Positions 8,316-17,474 of a stretch of 64,000 nucleotides of DNA are shown one piece after another. Under the pieces are notes generated by a model, which searched no databases, was not told the DNA's origin, and was given only the letters and a program-made list of their open reading frames with translations. Origin of the DNA: Nocardioides phosphati. GTDB taxonomy: Bacteria; Actinomycetota; Actinomycetes; Propionibacteriales; Nocardioidaceae. Both the position numbers and the translations under genes were made by a program. The number at the start of each line of letters is the position of its first letter. The stretch's first letter is position 1. The DNA is taken from the NCBI RefSeq assembly GCF_014646375.1, contig NZ_BMNI01000002.1, positions 248,001-312,000 on the forward strand, read 5' to 3'.

Positions 8316-9185
8316 TCAGAAGACGAGGTAGTGGAGCAGCAGCCACACGGGGGCGACAGTGGCGAGGAGCGAGTCGAGCCGGTCCATCAGGCCGCCGTGG
8401 CCCGGGATGATCTGGCTCATGTCCTTGATGCCGAGGTCGCGCTTGATGACGGACTCGCAGAGGTCGCCCAGCGTCGCCATGACGACCGCGATGGCGCCGA
8501 GCAGCACGCCGACCCACCAGTCGCCGTCGAGCAGGTAGTAGACGATCGCCGCACCGGCAGCGACGCAGAAGAGCATCGAGCCGGCGAAGCCCTCCCACGA
8601 CTTCTTCGGCGAGATGACCGGAGCCATCGGGTGCTTGCCGAAGAGGACGCCGGCGATGTAGCCCCCGATGTCGGAGGCGATCGTGACCAGCACGAAGGCG
8701 ACCACACCGAGCACGCCGTAGTCGACCCGGTCGGTCCACTCCGCGGTGCCGTCCTCACGCAGGAGGAGCGCGACGAAGGAGCCGAGGAACGGCAGGTAGA
8801 TCAGCGCGAAGACCGCCGCCGTGGCGTTCTGCACGTAGCCGTCGACGCCCCGGCGCAGCAGGTGGAGCATGATCGCCAGCGCGGTGACCGCCGTGGCGGT
8901 CACCAGGGCAGGCGCACCCCAGAAGTAGGCGACGAAGACCATGACGACGCCGCCGATCATCAGCGGCTGCTCGGGGAGGTCGATGCCCTTGGCCAGGAAG
9001 CCCTTGCGGAGCTCCCAGACCGCGACGACGACCGCCGCGGCCACGATGAACATGAACGCGGTCTTCCAGAACGCGAGCGACAGGAAGATCAGCGCCAGCA
9101 GAACGACGGCGGAGGTGATCGCGGCCTTCAGGTCGCGGCCGGCGCGGCCATGATCCTTCTGCGGAGCGGGAGTGGAGGTCGTCAC
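8316..9185 (-). CDS. cdsA: phosphatidate cytidylyltransferase
   Basis: CdsA makes CDP-diacylglycerol from CTP and phosphatidic acid, the branch point for phosphatidylinositol, phosphatidylglycerol and cardiolipin synthesis. The 289-residue protein is highly hydrophobic with about eight membrane segments. It has the C-terminal family signature, with SPKKSWEGF followed by GDLCESVIKRDLGIKD and PGHGGLMDRLDS. The start is GTG 9185 with an AGAGGG ribosome site seven bases upstream. It follows frr by 12 bases in the conserved rpsB-tsf-pyrH-frr-cdsA order. Confidence 0.95.
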   Translation of the reverse strand: MTTSTPAPQKDHGRAGRDLKAAITSAVVLLALIFLSLAFWKTAFMFIVAAAVVVAVWELRKGFLAKGIDLPEQPLMIGGVVMVFVAYFWGAPALVTATAVTALAIMLHLLRRGVDGYVQNATAAVFALIYLPFLGSFVALLLREDGTAEWTDRVDYGVLGVVAFVLVTIASDIGGYIAGVLFGKHPMAPVISPKKSWEGFAGSMLFCVAAGAAIVYYLLDGDWWVGVLLGAIAVVMATLGDLCESVIKRDLGIKDMSQIIPGHGGLMDRLDSLLATVAPVWLLLHYLVF

Positions 9186-9197
9186 AGGCGAACCCTC

Positions 9198-9758
9198 TCA
9201 GACTTCGAGGAGTTCCGCTTCCTTGGTCTTGAGCATGTCGTCGATCGCGTCGACGTGCTTCTTGGTGGTCGCGTCGAGCTTCTTCTCGGCACCGGCGACG
9301 TCGTCCTTGCTGACCTCGCCGTCCTTCTCGAGCTTCTCCGCGGCCTGCTTCGCCTTCTGGCGGACCTGGCGGACCGAGACGCGGCCCTGCTCGGCCTTCT
9401 CCTTCGCCTGCTTGACGAACTCCTTGCGGCGCTCCTCGGTCAGCTCGGGGAAGACGGCGCGCAGCACCTTGCCGTCGTTGGACGGGTTGACGCCGAGGTC
9501 GGAGTCGCGGATCGCCTTCTCGATCGCACCCATCGCGCCCTGGTCGAACGGCTGGATGAGGATCGTGCGGGCGTCCTGCGCGGTGAACGTGGCCAGCGCG
9601 GAGAGCGGCGTGGGGGTGCCGTAGTACTCCGCGGTCAGCTTGTTGAAGACGGTGGGGGTGATGCGGCCGGCGCGGATCGTGGCGAACTGCTCGCGGGTCG
9701 CCTCGACCGACTTGGCCATCTTCTGGTCGGCCTCGGCGAGGATGGTGTTGAGCGGCAC
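9198..9758 (-). CDS. frr: ribosome recycling factor
   Basis: RRF splits post-termination ribosomes together with EF-G. The 186-residue protein matches the family length (185 in E. coli). It has the characteristic internal sequence RAGRITPTVFNKL and the helical-bundle segment RKEFVKQAKEKAEQGRVSVR. The start is GTG 9758 (VPLNTILAEADQKM), chosen because AAGGAG lies 6 bases upstream; the reading frame remains open far upstream into pyrH territory, but that part has no family match. It lies between pyrH and cdsA. Confidence 0.96.
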   Translation of the reverse strand: MPLNTILAEADQKMAKSVEATREQFATIRAGRITPTVFNKLTAEYYGTPTPLSALATFTAQDARTILIQPFDQGAMGAIEKAIRDSDLGVNPSNDGKVLRAVFPELTEERRKEFVKQAKEKAEQGRVSVRQVRQKAKQAAEKLEKDGEVSKDDVAGAEKKLDATTKKHVDAIDDMLKTKEAELLEV

Positions 9759-9819
9759 GGTCTTCTCCTTGTGTGCGGGCGGTGCGGGATCCGGCGTACG
9801 CCGGGAAGGTCTGGGGGCG

Positions 9820-10533
9820 TCAGCCTGCGCTGACGAGCGTGCCGATCTTCTCACCCATGACGACACGCAGGATGTTGCCCTCGGGCTCCATGCCGAAGAC
9901 GACCATGGGCAGCTTGTTCTCTCCACACAGGGCGAACGCGGTCTGGTCCATGATCTTGAGACCCTGCGAGATCGCGTCGGTGTAGGTGACGTGGTCGAGC
10001 TTGGTGGCGGTCGGGTCGACGCGCGGGTCGGCGGTGTAGACGCCGTCGACACCGTTCTTCGCGACGAGGACGACGTCGCACTTGCTCTCCAGCGCGCGCT
10101 GGACGGCGACGGTGTCGGTGGAGAAGAAGGGCATGCCCATGCCCGCGCCGAAGATCACGACGCGGCCCTTCTCCATGTGGCGGATGGCGCGACGCGGGAT
10201 GTACGGCTCGGCGACCTGGCCCATGGTGATGGCGGTCTGCACGCGGGTGTCGACGCCCTCCTTCTCCAGGAAGTCCTGGAGGGCGAGGCAGTTCATCACG
10301 ATGCCGAGCATGCCCATGTAGTCGGCACGGACGCGGTCCATGCCCTTCTCCTGCAGCTCCGCACCGCGGAAGAAGTTGCCACCGCCGGTCACGATCGCGA
10401 CCTGGGCGCCGGCGTCGACGACGGCCTTGATCTCGCGGGCGACGGCGGCGACGACGTCGGGGTCGACACCCACCGAGCCACCGCCGAACACCTCGCCGGA
10501 GAGCTTGAGCAGGACGCGGTTGTAGGCCGGCAT
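9820..10533 (-). CDS. pyrH: uridylate kinase
   Basis: UMP kinase phosphorylates UMP to UDP in pyrimidine nucleotide synthesis and belongs to the amino-acid kinase superfamily. The 237-residue protein starts [18 protein letters not shown] with the kinase phosphate loop, and contains the TGGGNFFRG glycine-rich turn, the UMP-binding MGMLGIVMN region and [17 protein letters not shown] near the ATP site. The ATG at 10533 has AAGGGA six bases upstream. An open frame extends farther upstream but overlaps the hairpin after tsf and has no family match. Confidence 0.96.
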   Translation of the reverse strand: MPAYNRVLLKLSGEVFGGGSVGVDPDVVAAVAREIKAVVDAGAQVAIVTGGGNFFRGAELQEKGMDRVRADYMGMLGIVMNCLALQDFLEKEGVDTRVQTAITMGQVAEPYIPRRAIRHMEKGRVVIFGAGMGMPFFSTDTVAVQRALESKCDVVLVAKNGVDGVYTADPRVDPTATKLDHVTYTDAISQGLKIMDQTAFALCGENKLPMVVFGMEPEGNILRVVMGEKIGTLVSAG

Positions 10534-10601
10534 GGAGATCCCTTCAGGGGTCTGGGTGGAGCGGGTGCGCTCGGGAAAACCTATCGCACACCCCGGACAG
10601 C

Positions 10602-10641
10602 CAGCAGGGCCGGTACGACGGTCGTCGTACCGGCCCTGCTG
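10602..10641 (-). terminator. perfect 19-bp hairpin between tsf and pyrH
   Basis: Arms 10602-10620 and 10623-10641 are perfectly complementary over 19 bases with a 2-base loop; the core is GGTACGACG / CGTCGTACC. It lies 23 bases after the tsf stop and about 70 bases before the pyrH start. No U-tract follows, so it may be a strong terminator, an attenuator or an RNase III processing site that sets tsf and pyrH at different levels. Confidence 0.75.
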
Positions 10642-10663
10642 TGGGTGCCTGTCAGGCGACGCG

Positions 10664-11473
10664 TCAGGCGCCGACCTCGAAGCGGGCGAACTTGGTGACC
10701 TTGGTGCCGGCGGCGTCGAGCACCTGGCGGACCGACTTCTTCGACTCGAAGACGGACTCCTGGTCGAGCAGGACGATCTCCTTGAAGAAGGCGCCGATGC
10801 GACCCTCGACGATCTTGGCGACGGCAGCCTCGGGCTTGCCCTCCTCGAGCGTCTTCTTGGTGAGGACGTCCTTCTCGGCGGCGACGACGTCGGCCGGGAC
10901 CTCGTCGGCGGTGAGGTACTGCGCCTTGAGCGCGGCAGCCTGCTGGGCGGCCTGCTTGGCGGCGGTCTCGTCACCCTCGTACTGGACGAGGACGCCCAGG
11001 GCCGGGGGAAGGTCAGAGGCCTTCTTGTGGAGGTACACCGTGGTGTTGCCCTCGAAGTAGGCGACCTCGCCGAGCTCGATCTTCTCGCCGATGGTGCGGG
11101 CGAGCTCGTCGACGGTCTCGCCGACGGTGGTGTCGCCCAGGGCGACGGCGCGCAGCGACTCGATGTCGTTGACCTTGGCAGCGTCAGCGGCCTCCGCGAT
11201 CGCGGTGGCGGCGTTGACGAACGCCTCGTTCTTGGCGACGAAGTCGGTCTCGGCCTTGAGGCTGATCAGGGCGTTGCCGTGGGCGGCGACGAGGCCGGCG
11301 GAGGCCTCACGCTCGGCGGCACGGGCCGCGGCCTTGGCGGCACCCTTGACGCGGAGGAGCTCGACAGCCTTGTCGAGGTCACCGTCGGTCTCGTCGAGCG
11401 CCTTCTTGCACTCCATCATGCCGGCCTGGGTGATCTCGCGGAGCTTCTTGACGTCGGCAGCGGTGAAAGCCAT
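10664..11473 (-). CDS. tsf: translation elongation factor Ts
   Basis: EF-Ts is the guanine-nucleotide exchange factor for EF-Tu. The 269-residue protein opens with the conserved N-terminal UBA-like segment ([19 protein letters not shown]). It carries the exchange motif TDFVAKNE near residues 76-83 in the core domain, and a C-terminal dimerisation region. Length is typical for actinobacteria. It follows rpsB in the near-universal rpsB-tsf order, with a hairpin between them. The start is the ATG at 11473, where an A-rich GAGGA element lies upstream. Confidence 0.97.
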   Translation of the reverse strand: MAFTAADVKKLREITQAGMMECKKALDETDGDLDKAVELLRVKGAAKAAARAAEREASAGLVAAHGNALISLKAETDFVAKNEAFVNAATAIAEAADAAKVNDIESLRAVALGDTTVGETVDELARTIGEKIELGEVAYFEGNTTVYLHKKASDLPPALGVLVQYEGDETAAKQAAQQAAALKAQYLTADEVPADVVAAEKDVLTKKTLEEGKPEAAVAKIVEGRIGAFFKEIVLLDQESVFESKKSVRQVLDAAGTKVTKFARFEVGA

Positions 11474-11521
11474 TTGTTGTCCTCGCTAGGAAAAGAAAAG
11501 TGTCAGACGGTGTGAGCGCGG

Positions 11522-11557
11522 AACGCGGGCTGCCGTCGTACGACGACAGCCCGCGTT
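11522..11557 (-). terminator. hairpin between rpsB and tsf
   Basis: A 17-bp stem (arms AACGCGGGCTGCCGTCG and CGACGACAGCCCGCGTT) with one G-U pair on the transcribed strand lies 14 bases after the rpsB stop and 49 bases before tsf. The transcript downstream is moderately U-rich (CTTTTCTTTTCC on the minus strand, just before tsf). It likely acts as a partial terminator or processing signal that sets S2 and EF-Ts at different levels. Confidence 0.7.
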
Positions 11558-11571
11558 TCACATGTGCTGGA

Positions 11572-12447
11572 TCAGGCCTCGGCCGGAGCCTCGGTGGCCT
11601 CGGCCTCAGCGGCCGGAGCCTCGGCGGCGGGCGCCTCGGTGGCCTCAGCGGCGGGGGCCTCGGCAGCAGCGTCGGTCGGGGCGAGCAGCTCCGCCTCCCA
11701 CTCGGCCAGGGGCTCCTCGGCGCCGACGGTCTCGGCACCCTCGGCGGCCTTGACGCCGGAGCGGGCGATGAGGCCCTCGGCGACGGCGTCCGCGATCACG
11801 CGGGTCAGCAGGCCGACGGCGCGGATGGCGTCGTCGTTGCCCGGGATCGGGAAGTCGACCTCGTCGGGGTCACAGTTGGTGTCGAGGATGCCCACGATCG
11901 GGATGCGCAGCTTGCGCGCCTCCTCGATGGCGAGGTGCTCCTTCTTCGTGTCGACGACCCAGATGGCGGAGGGGACGCGGGTCATCTCACGGATGCCACC
12001 GAGCGTCTTCTCGAGCTTGATGTGCTCCCGCTTCATCTGCAGGAGCTCCTTCTTGGTGCGACCCGAGCCGGCAACCGTCTCGAAGTCGACCAGGTCGAGC
12101 TCCTTGAGGCGGTTGATCCGCTGCGACATCGTCTGGAAGTTGGTGAGCATGCCGCCGAGCCAACGCTGGTTGACGTAGGGCATGCCGACGCGGGTCGCCT
12201 GCTCGGCGATGGACTCCTGCGCCTGCTTCTTCGTGCCGATGAACATGACCGTGCCGCCCTTGGCGACCGTCTCCTTGACGAAGGCGTAGCTGCGGTCGAT
12301 GTAGGCCAGCGACTGCTGCAGGTCGATGATGTAGATGCCGTTGCGCTCGGTCATGATGAAGCGCTTCATCTTCGGGTTCCAGCGACGGGTCTGGTGTCCG
12401 AAGTGGACGCCGCTCTCGAGGAGCTGGCGCATGGTCACGACTGCCAT
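11572..12447 (-). CDS. rpsB: 30S ribosomal protein S2
   Basis: S2 is a late-assembling 30S protein needed for S1 binding and initiation. The first 230 residues or so match the family ([20 protein letters not shown], then [13 protein letters not shown] and later [14 protein letters not shown]). The protein is 291 residues, about 50 longer than E. coli S2. The extra length is an Ala/Glu/Pro-rich tail from about residue 232 with repeated AEA/EAPA units. It is the first gene of the rpsB-tsf unit and has a long structured leader. Confidence 0.97.
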   Translation of the reverse strand: MAVVTMRQLLESGVHFGHQTRRWNPKMKRFIMTERNGIYIIDLQQSLAYIDRSYAFVKETVAKGGTVMFIGTKKQAQESIAEQATRVGMPYVNQRWLGGMLTNFQTMSQRINRLKELDLVDFETVAGSGRTKKELLQMKREHIKLEKTLGGIREMTRVPSAIWVVDTKKEHLAIEEARKLRIPIVGILDTNCDPDEVDFPIPGNDDAIRAVGLLTRVIADAVAEGLIARSGVKAAEGAETVGAEEPLAEWEAELLAPTDAAAEAPAAEATEAPAAEAPAAEAEATEAPAEA

Positions 12448-12866
12448 GGTTCTTCTTCCTGGTTGTGTCGGCCGGGGCCCGTTGCGGCTGCCTTGGCCCT
12501 TGCGGGAGGCGGCCCGGGTGGTGATCCGGCCGGTGTGTTTTCAGTTGCTGCCGCCGACGGGTGCCGGTGGCCCTGGCGCCTGCACACCGCTCCGACCCAC
12601 CATCTGGTGGAACCGAGGAGCGGGCCCGCGGACGATCGGCTCCCAGGGAGGAGCCGTCGCGGTCTTCAGGCGCGCGTAGTCAACCCACGGATGGGTTGCC
12701 TCCCCAGACTAGTCGCTCGCGGGGCTGCGGGCGAATCCGGCAACCGGCTCCGTGGCACGCCGGGCCGCGTCCCGGTTTCCGTGCACAGCCGGGGCGCCAT
12801 GCGCGTCGTCCACCGTGCCGCGCCCGCGGCCTGCCGGCCCGGCGTACGGCGGCGCAGGGTCGGGGC
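12448..12866. other. 419-base divergent intergenic region between rpsB and the M23 peptidase gene
   Basis: No credible gene is present in this gap. It must carry the leftward rpsB promoter and leader and the rightward peptidase promoter. On the minus strand the sequence TTGACT (complement of 12678-12683) resembles a -35 element, but I see no convincing -10 at the right distance. Three short perfect inverted repeats cluster at 12597-12698. The segment next to the peptidase start is very GC-rich and shows no clear promoter. Confidence 0.6.
12597..12698 (-). promoter_or_regulatory. candidate structured leader upstream of rpsB
   Basis: Three perfect inverted repeats lie in order on the strand read into rpsB: CAACCCA/TGGGTTG with a 4-base loop (12681-12698), CGGCTCC/GGAGCCG with a 6-base loop (12637-12656), and CCACCA/TGGTGG with a 2-base loop (12597-12610). 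S2 is known to autoregulate rpsB through its leader in several bacteria. Whether this is such an element is inference from position and folding only. Confidence 0.35.
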
Positions 12867-13433
12867 ATGTACCTGCTCATCCCCGCCCTCCTCACCGCCC
12901 TGTCCACCCTCCCCGCTCCGGTCTCGGCCGCTCCGCCGGGGGCACCCCGTCTGGCACCCGAGCCACGCCGGAGCGCTCCCGTCGTGCGTGTCGATCCCTC
13001 GGGCAGCGGCGTCTGGCCGGTCGGCTCCGCGGCTGCCCCACCGACGGTCGTGCACGGCTTCACCCCTCCCCCGACGCCGTACGCCGCGGGGCACCGCGGC
13101 GTCGACCTCGCCGCGTTCGCGGGCACGCCGGTCAAGGCCGCGCTCGCGGGCCAGGTGCTCTTCGCCGGCACCATCGCGGGCAAGGGCGTCGTCGTGGTGG
13201 GCCACGGCGACACCCGCACGACCTACGAGCCGGTCACGCCGCTGGTCCGGGTCGGTGACCGGGTCGGGCGCGGCGCCCCGATCGGCGTGCTGCGACCCGG
13301 CGGCCACTGCATGCCCGGCCCTTGCCTGCACTGGGGCTGGCTCCGGGGCGAGACCTACCTCGACCCGCTGGAGCTGGTCGGCGCCACCGGGCCCGTGCGC
13401 CTCAAGCCGTGGACGGGGCTGCCGGCGGCCTGA
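12867..13433 (+). CDS. secreted M23-family (LytM-like) peptidase with CxH active-site variant
   Basis: A 188-residue exported protein with a signal peptide (about residues 1-22, ending VSAAPP) and one M23 beta-sheet domain over residues 70-175. The first zinc motif HxxxD is intact at HRGVD (His76, Asp80). The second motif, normally HxH as in GPHLHFE, is GPCLHWG, so the first His is Cys153 and only His155 remains. The Cys codon TGC is clear in the DNA. M23 enzymes cleave peptidoglycan cross-bridges; this variant could be active, altered or non-catalytic. It is divergent from rpsB. Confidence 0.87.
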   Translation: MYLLIPALLTALSTLPAPVSAAPPGAPRLAPEPRRSAPVVRVDPSGSGVWPVGSAAAPPTVVHGFTPPPTPYAAGHRGVDLAAFAGTPVKAALAGQVLFAGTIAGKGVVVVGHGDTRTTYEPVTPLVRVGDRVGRGAPIGVLRPGGHCMPGPCLHWGWLRGETYLDPLELVGATGPVRLKPWTGLPAA

Positions 13434-13439
13434 GCCCGC

Positions 13440-13778
13440 TCAGCCCCGAGGCGACGCTTCATAGGACTCCGGCGCCCGCCCGTGCCGGCGGGTGTAGTCC
13501 GCGATGAGCTCGTCCTCGCTGACCGCCTCCCCCGCTGCGAGGCGTTCGAGCCAGGGGCGCAGCCACGCGCCACCGGCCTCCTCGAGGTGACGAGTCCACC
13601 TGGAGCTGAGGGCCTCCTGCGCCGTGAAGTCGCCGCCGGCATGGGAGTGGCCGTCACCTTCAGCGAGCGCAACCATCGCCGGGTCGCCGTCGAGCGCAAT
13701 GTCGACCCAGTAGGGGTAGACGTACGCTCCGTCGGGATCGTGGGCCGGCCGGTTCGCAGCGAGCTTCACGAAGCGCAT
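13440..13778 (-). CDS. hypothetical 112-residue protein
   Basis: A small soluble protein of unknown family, encoded 8 bases after the xerC-like gene on the same strand and so probably co-transcribed with it. It starts MRFVKLAANRPAHDPDGA and is acidic and Trp-rich in the middle (WTRHLEEAGGAWLRPWLERL). It has no signal peptide or membrane segment. Its codon usage matches its neighbours. It is convergent with the M23 peptidase, leaving only 6 bases between the stops. Confidence 0.65.
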   Translation of the reverse strand: MRFVKLAANRPAHDPDGAYVYPYWVDIALDGDPAMVALAEGDGHSHAGGDFTAQEALSSRWTRHLEEAGGAWLRPWLERLAAGEAVSEDELIADYTRRHGRAPESYEASPRG

Positions 13779-13786
13779 GCGGCAGC

Positions 13787-14719
13787 CTAGGCGCGGGGGT
13801 GCGCCTGCTGGTAGGCCGTGCGGAGACGTTCGTTGCTGATGTGTGTGTAGACCTGCGTGGTCGCCATCGACGCATGGCCGAGCAGCTCCTGCACGGTGCG
13901 CAGGTCGGCGCCACCCTCGAGCAGGTGCGTCGCCGCGGTGTGGCGCAGTCCGTGAGGGGCGATGTCAGGGGCACCGGGGATGCTGCTCACCCGGTCGTGG
14001 ACGACCTGGCGCACGATGCGCTGGTCGACCCGGCCCCCACGCGCCCCGAGGAAGAGCGCAGCGCCCGAGCCCTCGCGCACGATGCTGCGCCGCTCGGCGA
14101 GCCAGCGCTTGAGCGCCGCCGACGCCGGCTGTCCGAACGGCACCGTGCGCTCCTTGCGCCCCTTGCCGAAGACACGCACGACGTTGCGGTCGAAGTCGAG
14201 GTCGTCGACGTCGAGACCGCAGAGCTCGCCCACGCGGATGCCGGTGGCGTAGAGCAGCTCGAGGATGGCGGCGTCGCGCACCCCCATCGGGCCTTCCTCG
14301 GCCGCCGTCGAGGTCGCCGACTCGACCAGCGCGAGTGCCTCGTCCTGGCGGAGCACCTCGGGCAGGGTGCGGTGCGCCTTGGGCGACGCGAGCCGGGCGC
14401 CGGGGTCCGCGGCGATGCGGCCGGTGCGCAGCAGCCAGGCGGTGAAGACACGGGCGGCGGTCGCCCGGCGGGCGATCGTCGTGCGTGCCTTGCCGAGGGC
14501 CTGCTGCTTGGCCAGCCAGCTGCGGAGCGCACGCAGGTCGAGGTCGTCGAGACTGTCGCCGCCGAGGCGGGCCACGTGGTCGAGGAGCGAGGAGAGGTCG
14601 CCGAGGTAGGCCCGCACCGTGTGGGGCGTCAGGTCGCGCTCGACGGCGAGATGGCGCTCGAAGTCGCCGAGCACGGCGGCGTAGGCCTCCGGCAGCAGCT
14701 CGCTCTCGCTGTCCTCCAT
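13787..14719 (-). CDS. xerC: tyrosine recombinase, XerC type
   Basis: XerC acts with XerD at the dif site to resolve chromosome dimers. The 310-residue protein has an N-terminal SAM-like core-binding domain (about 10-95: [19 protein letters not shown]) and a C-terminal catalytic domain. The catalytic signature is complete: Arg in [12 protein letters not shown], Lys in [22 protein letters not shown], the [13 protein letters not shown] block, and nucleophile Tyr291. The start ATG 14719 gives the normal length; the upstream open extension has no family match. The position beside dprA and comM is the usual actinobacterial one, so it is chromosomal and not prophage-derived. Confidence 0.93.
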   Translation of the reverse strand: MEDSESELLPEAYAAVLGDFERHLAVERDLTPHTVRAYLGDLSSLLDHVARLGGDSLDDLDLRALRSWLAKQQALGKARTTIARRATAARVFTAWLLRTGRIAADPGARLASPKAHRTLPEVLRQDEALALVESATSTAAEEGPMGVRDAAILELLYATGIRVGELCGLDVDDLDFDRNVVRVFGKGRKERTVPFGQPASAALKRWLAERRSIVREGSGAALFLGARGGRVDQRIVRQVVHDRVSSIPGAPDIAPHGLRHTAATHLLEGGADLRTVQELLGHASMATTQVYTHISNERLRTAYQQAHPRA

Positions 14720-14754
14720 GTCGCGATCGTAGGAGCGCGGTGGAGCGGCACCGC

Positions 14755-15891
14755 TCAGGCGCGCCCCTGCGGACTGAGCCGCCATCCGGCCGGCACCCGC
14801 TCGACGAACCCGTCCCGCAGCAGCAGGGTCAGCGCACTCTGCACCCCGACCAGGCCGAGCCCGGCGGTGCGGGCGATCGACTCGGTCGGCGCCGCCCGGC
14901 TGACGGGCACCGCCTCCAGCACACGAGCCTCGCGCGGCCGGAGGGTGTCGCGGGCCCGGGTCTCCGAGCGGGACTCGACGATCAGGTGGCTGCCCGAGGC
15001 GCCGAGGAGCTCGAGCACCTCGGGACCGGAGCCGACCAGCTGCGCCGCACCCGCACGGATCAGCCCGTGGGTCCCGGTCGACTGCACGTTGGTCACCGGG
15101 CCGGGCACCGCCATCAGCGGCCGGCTGAGCCGCTCGGCCCAACGCGCCGTGCTCAGCGCACCGCTCCGATGCGCCGCTTCGACCACGAGCGTGCCGCGGG
15201 CGAGCGCAGCGATCACGCGGTTGCGCGTGAGGAAGCGCATGCGCGTGGGCGCGCCGCCGGGCGGCACCTCGCTGACCACGGCTCCGGTCTCGGCGATGTG
15301 CTCGAGCAGGCGGGTGTGGGCGACTGGGTAGGGACGGTCGACTCCCCCGGCCAGCACGGCCACCGTCGTGCCTCCGCCCGCGACGGCTCCACGGTGCGCC
15401 GCCTGGTCGATGCCGAACGCCGCACCGGAGACCACCGTCATGCCGTGGCGCGCGACGTCGCCGGCGATCACCCGCGCCGCGCCTTCGCCGTACGTCGTCG
15501 ACGACCGCGAGCCGACGATGGCGATGCTGTCGGCGAGCTGGTCGAGCCGGGCGGGTCCGCGGACCCACAGGCCGAGCGGGACCCCACCCCGCTCGTGGAC
15601 CGTGCCCGCGTGGGCGAGGTCGTCGACCTGGGCAGGCCACTCGTCGTCACCCGGGACCACGAACCGGATGCCGAGGCGGGCGGCCCGGGCGAGATCACCC
15701 TCGGGATCGTTGGCCTCAAGGCGGGCGGCGACGTCGGTCAGCACACCCTCGAGATCGCGCTCGGAGGCGAGGGCCTCGTGGAGCGGCTGGGCACCCATCT
15801 CGGCGACGAGTGTCGTGATGCGGGGGTCGGCGGGCTCCCCCAGCCGACTCAGCGCGACGCGCGCCAGCCGCTCGGCATCGGTGGCGGTCAC
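14755..15891 (-). CDS. dprA: DNA-processing protein DprA (Smf)
   Basis: DprA binds single-stranded DNA and loads RecA during natural transformation, but is also kept in non-competent bacteria. The 378-residue protein has an N-terminal helical domain and a Rossmann-like core with [31 protein letters not shown] and [14 protein letters not shown]-terminal winged-helix-like domain (about 305-378) is also seen. The start is GTG 15891, overlapping the comM stop as GTGA; an open extension upstream has no homology and is rejected. Confidence 0.94.
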   Translation of the reverse strand: MTATDAERLARVALSRLGEPADPRITTLVAEMGAQPLHEALASERDLEGVLTDVAARLEANDPEGDLARAARLGIRFVVPGDDEWPAQVDDLAHAGTVHERGGVPLGLWVRGPARLDQLADSIAIVGSRSSTTYGEGAARVIAGDVARHGMTVVSGAAFGIDQAAHRGAVAGGGTTVAVLAGGVDRPYPVAHTRLLEHIAETGAVVSEVPPGGAPTRMRFLTRNRVIAALARGTLVVEAAHRSGALSTARWAERLSRPLMAVPGPVTNVQSTGTHGLIRAGAAQLVGSGPEVLELLGASGSHLIVESRSETRARDTLRPREARVLEAVPVSRAAPTESIARTAGLGLVGVQSALTLLLRDGFVERVPAGWRLSPQGRA

Positions 15892-17474
15892 GACGCCCTC
15901 CGCAGCATCCAGGAGTCGAGCGGCTTCCCGGTGCGCAGGCGCACGGCCACGTCGACGTCGTCGGGCGTGGGCTCGGGCCGGGCCGCGAGGTCGGCGACCG
16001 TCCACGCCAGCCGGTGGACGCGGATCGCGCCCCTGCGGGTCAGGGCACCCGCCCGGACCGCCTCGTCGAGGCGCTTCCGCCCGGCAGGGGCCAGCGGCCA
16101 CGTGTCACGGAGCCGGGCAGCCGGGACCTGCGCGTTGAGCCGCCACGGGCGCCCCTCGAAGCGCACCGCCTGCCGCTGGCGCGCGCGGGTGACGCGGGCA
16201 CGCACCGTGGCGGTGTCCTCCGGCGGGTCGTCGGCCGCGCCGGCCCAGTCCTCGCGGCAGGGCAGGACCTCGCGCGTGATGTCGATCCGGTCGATGGCGG
16301 GGCCGTCGAGGCGGCGCCGGTACTCGCGGCGGACCTGCTCGCTGCAGGTGCAGCGGTCGGCGCCCACGTCGGCGGCGTAGTTGCCGCAGGCACAGGGGTT
16401 GCAGGCGAGGACGAAGAGCGCCTGGGCCGGGAAGGTGGCGACCTCGTCGCCGCGGGCGATGGTGACCTCGCCCGACTCCAGGGGCTGCCGCAGAGCGTCG
16501 AGGACGTCGCGGGCGAAGAGCGGGAACTCGTCGAGCAGCACCACACCGCAGTGGGCCTTGCTGATCTCGCCCGGCCGGACCGCGCCGCTGCCCCCGCCGA
16601 CCACGCTCTGCAGCGAGGAGCGGTGGTGGGGCGCAGTGAACGGTGGTCGCGTGACGAGACCCACGTCGGGCCCGAGCGCTCGCTCGAGGGCGCGCACCGC
16701 CGTCACCTCCAGCGACTCTGCGATCGTGAGGTCCGGCAGCAGACCGGGCAGCCGCTCGGCCAGCGACGTCTTGCCGGCGCCCTTGGGGCCCGTCAGCAGC
16801 AGGTGGTGGCCGCCGGCAGCCGCGACCTCCAGAGCGAGCCGCTCCTCCGCCATGCCTTCCAGGTCGGCGAGGTCGAGATGGGCGAGGCGGTCGTCGCCGC
16901 GCCACCGGATCAGCCGCGCACCGGCGCGGGGCACGACGGGTGCCGCGTCGGGCACCTCCTCGCCCCGCAGCCAGCCGACCACCTGGTCCAGGGAGCGGAG
17001 CCCGAAGACCTCGACGTCCGGCACGAGGGAGGCCTCGGCCCACTGGGTCTGCGGGACCACCACGCGACGGACTCCCGACCGGGCGGCGGCCATGACCATC
17101 GGCAGCGCCGCCGACAACGGCCGCAGCTGCCCGCTCAGCCCCAGCTCGCCGAGGAAGACGGTCTCGTCGAGCAGGGCGGCGGGCACCTGACCGGTGGCGG
17201 CGAGGATGCCGACGGCGATCGCCAGGTCGAACTGCGGGCCTCGCTTGGGCAGGTCAGCCGGCGAGAGCAGGATCGTCACCCGCCTCGTCGCCGGCCAGGT
17301 GAGGCGGACGTTGCTGATCGCCGTGCGGCACCGCTCGCGGGCGTCGTTGATCGCCGTGTCGGGCCGGCCGACGAGGTTGGTGCCGACGAGGCCCTGGGAG
17401 ACGTCTACCTCGACGTCGACGAGGTGGCCGAGGGTGCCCGCGAGCGTGATGGTGCGCGCGGTTGCGCAGCTCAT
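15888..17474 (-). CDS. comM: YifB/ComM-family magnesium-chelatase-like AAA+ ATPase
   Basis: ComM-type helicases promote branch migration during integration of transforming DNA. The 528-residue protein starts MSCATARTITLAGTLGHLVD. It has the N-terminal ChlI-like domain with SPADLPKRGPQFDLAIAVGI, Walker A GPKGAGKTS (residues 229-237), Walker B LLDEFP, and a CNPCACGNY segment with further Cys residues typical of the family. The C-terminal Mg-chelatase domain closes the protein. Start ATG 17474 overlaps the stop of the YraN gene. No pilus or ComEC genes are visible nearby. Confidence 0.94.
   Translation of the reverse strand: MSCATARTITLAGTLGHLVDVEVDVSQGLVGTNLVGRPDTAINDARERCRTAISNVRLTWPATRRVTILLSPADLPKRGPQFDLAIAVGILAATGQVPAALLDETVFLGELGLSGQLRPLSAALPMVMAAARSGVRRVVVPQTQWAEASLVPDVEVFGLRSLDQVVGWLRGEEVPDAAPVVPRAGARLIRWRGDDRLAHLDLADLEGMAEERLALEVAAAGGHHLLLTGPKGAGKTSLAERLPGLLPDLTIAESLEVTAVRALERALGPDVGLVTRPPFTAPHHRSSLQSVVGGGSGAVRPGEISKAHCGVVLLDEFPLFARDVLDALRQPLESGEVTIARGDEVATFPAQALFVLACNPCACGNYAADVGADRCTCSEQVRREYRRRLDGPAIDRIDITREVLPCREDWAGAADDPPEDTATVRARVTRARQRQAVRFEGRPWRLNAQVPAARLRDTWPLAPAGRKRLDEAVRAGALTRRGAIRVHRLAWTVADLAARPEPTPDDVDVAVRLRTGKPLDSWMLRRAS

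Noticed and set aside
13787..14719. Prophage or integron integrase
   Set aside because: The recombinase is a XerC-type enzyme in the conserved neighbourhood of dprA and comM, with no att-like repeats, excisionase or phage genes nearby.
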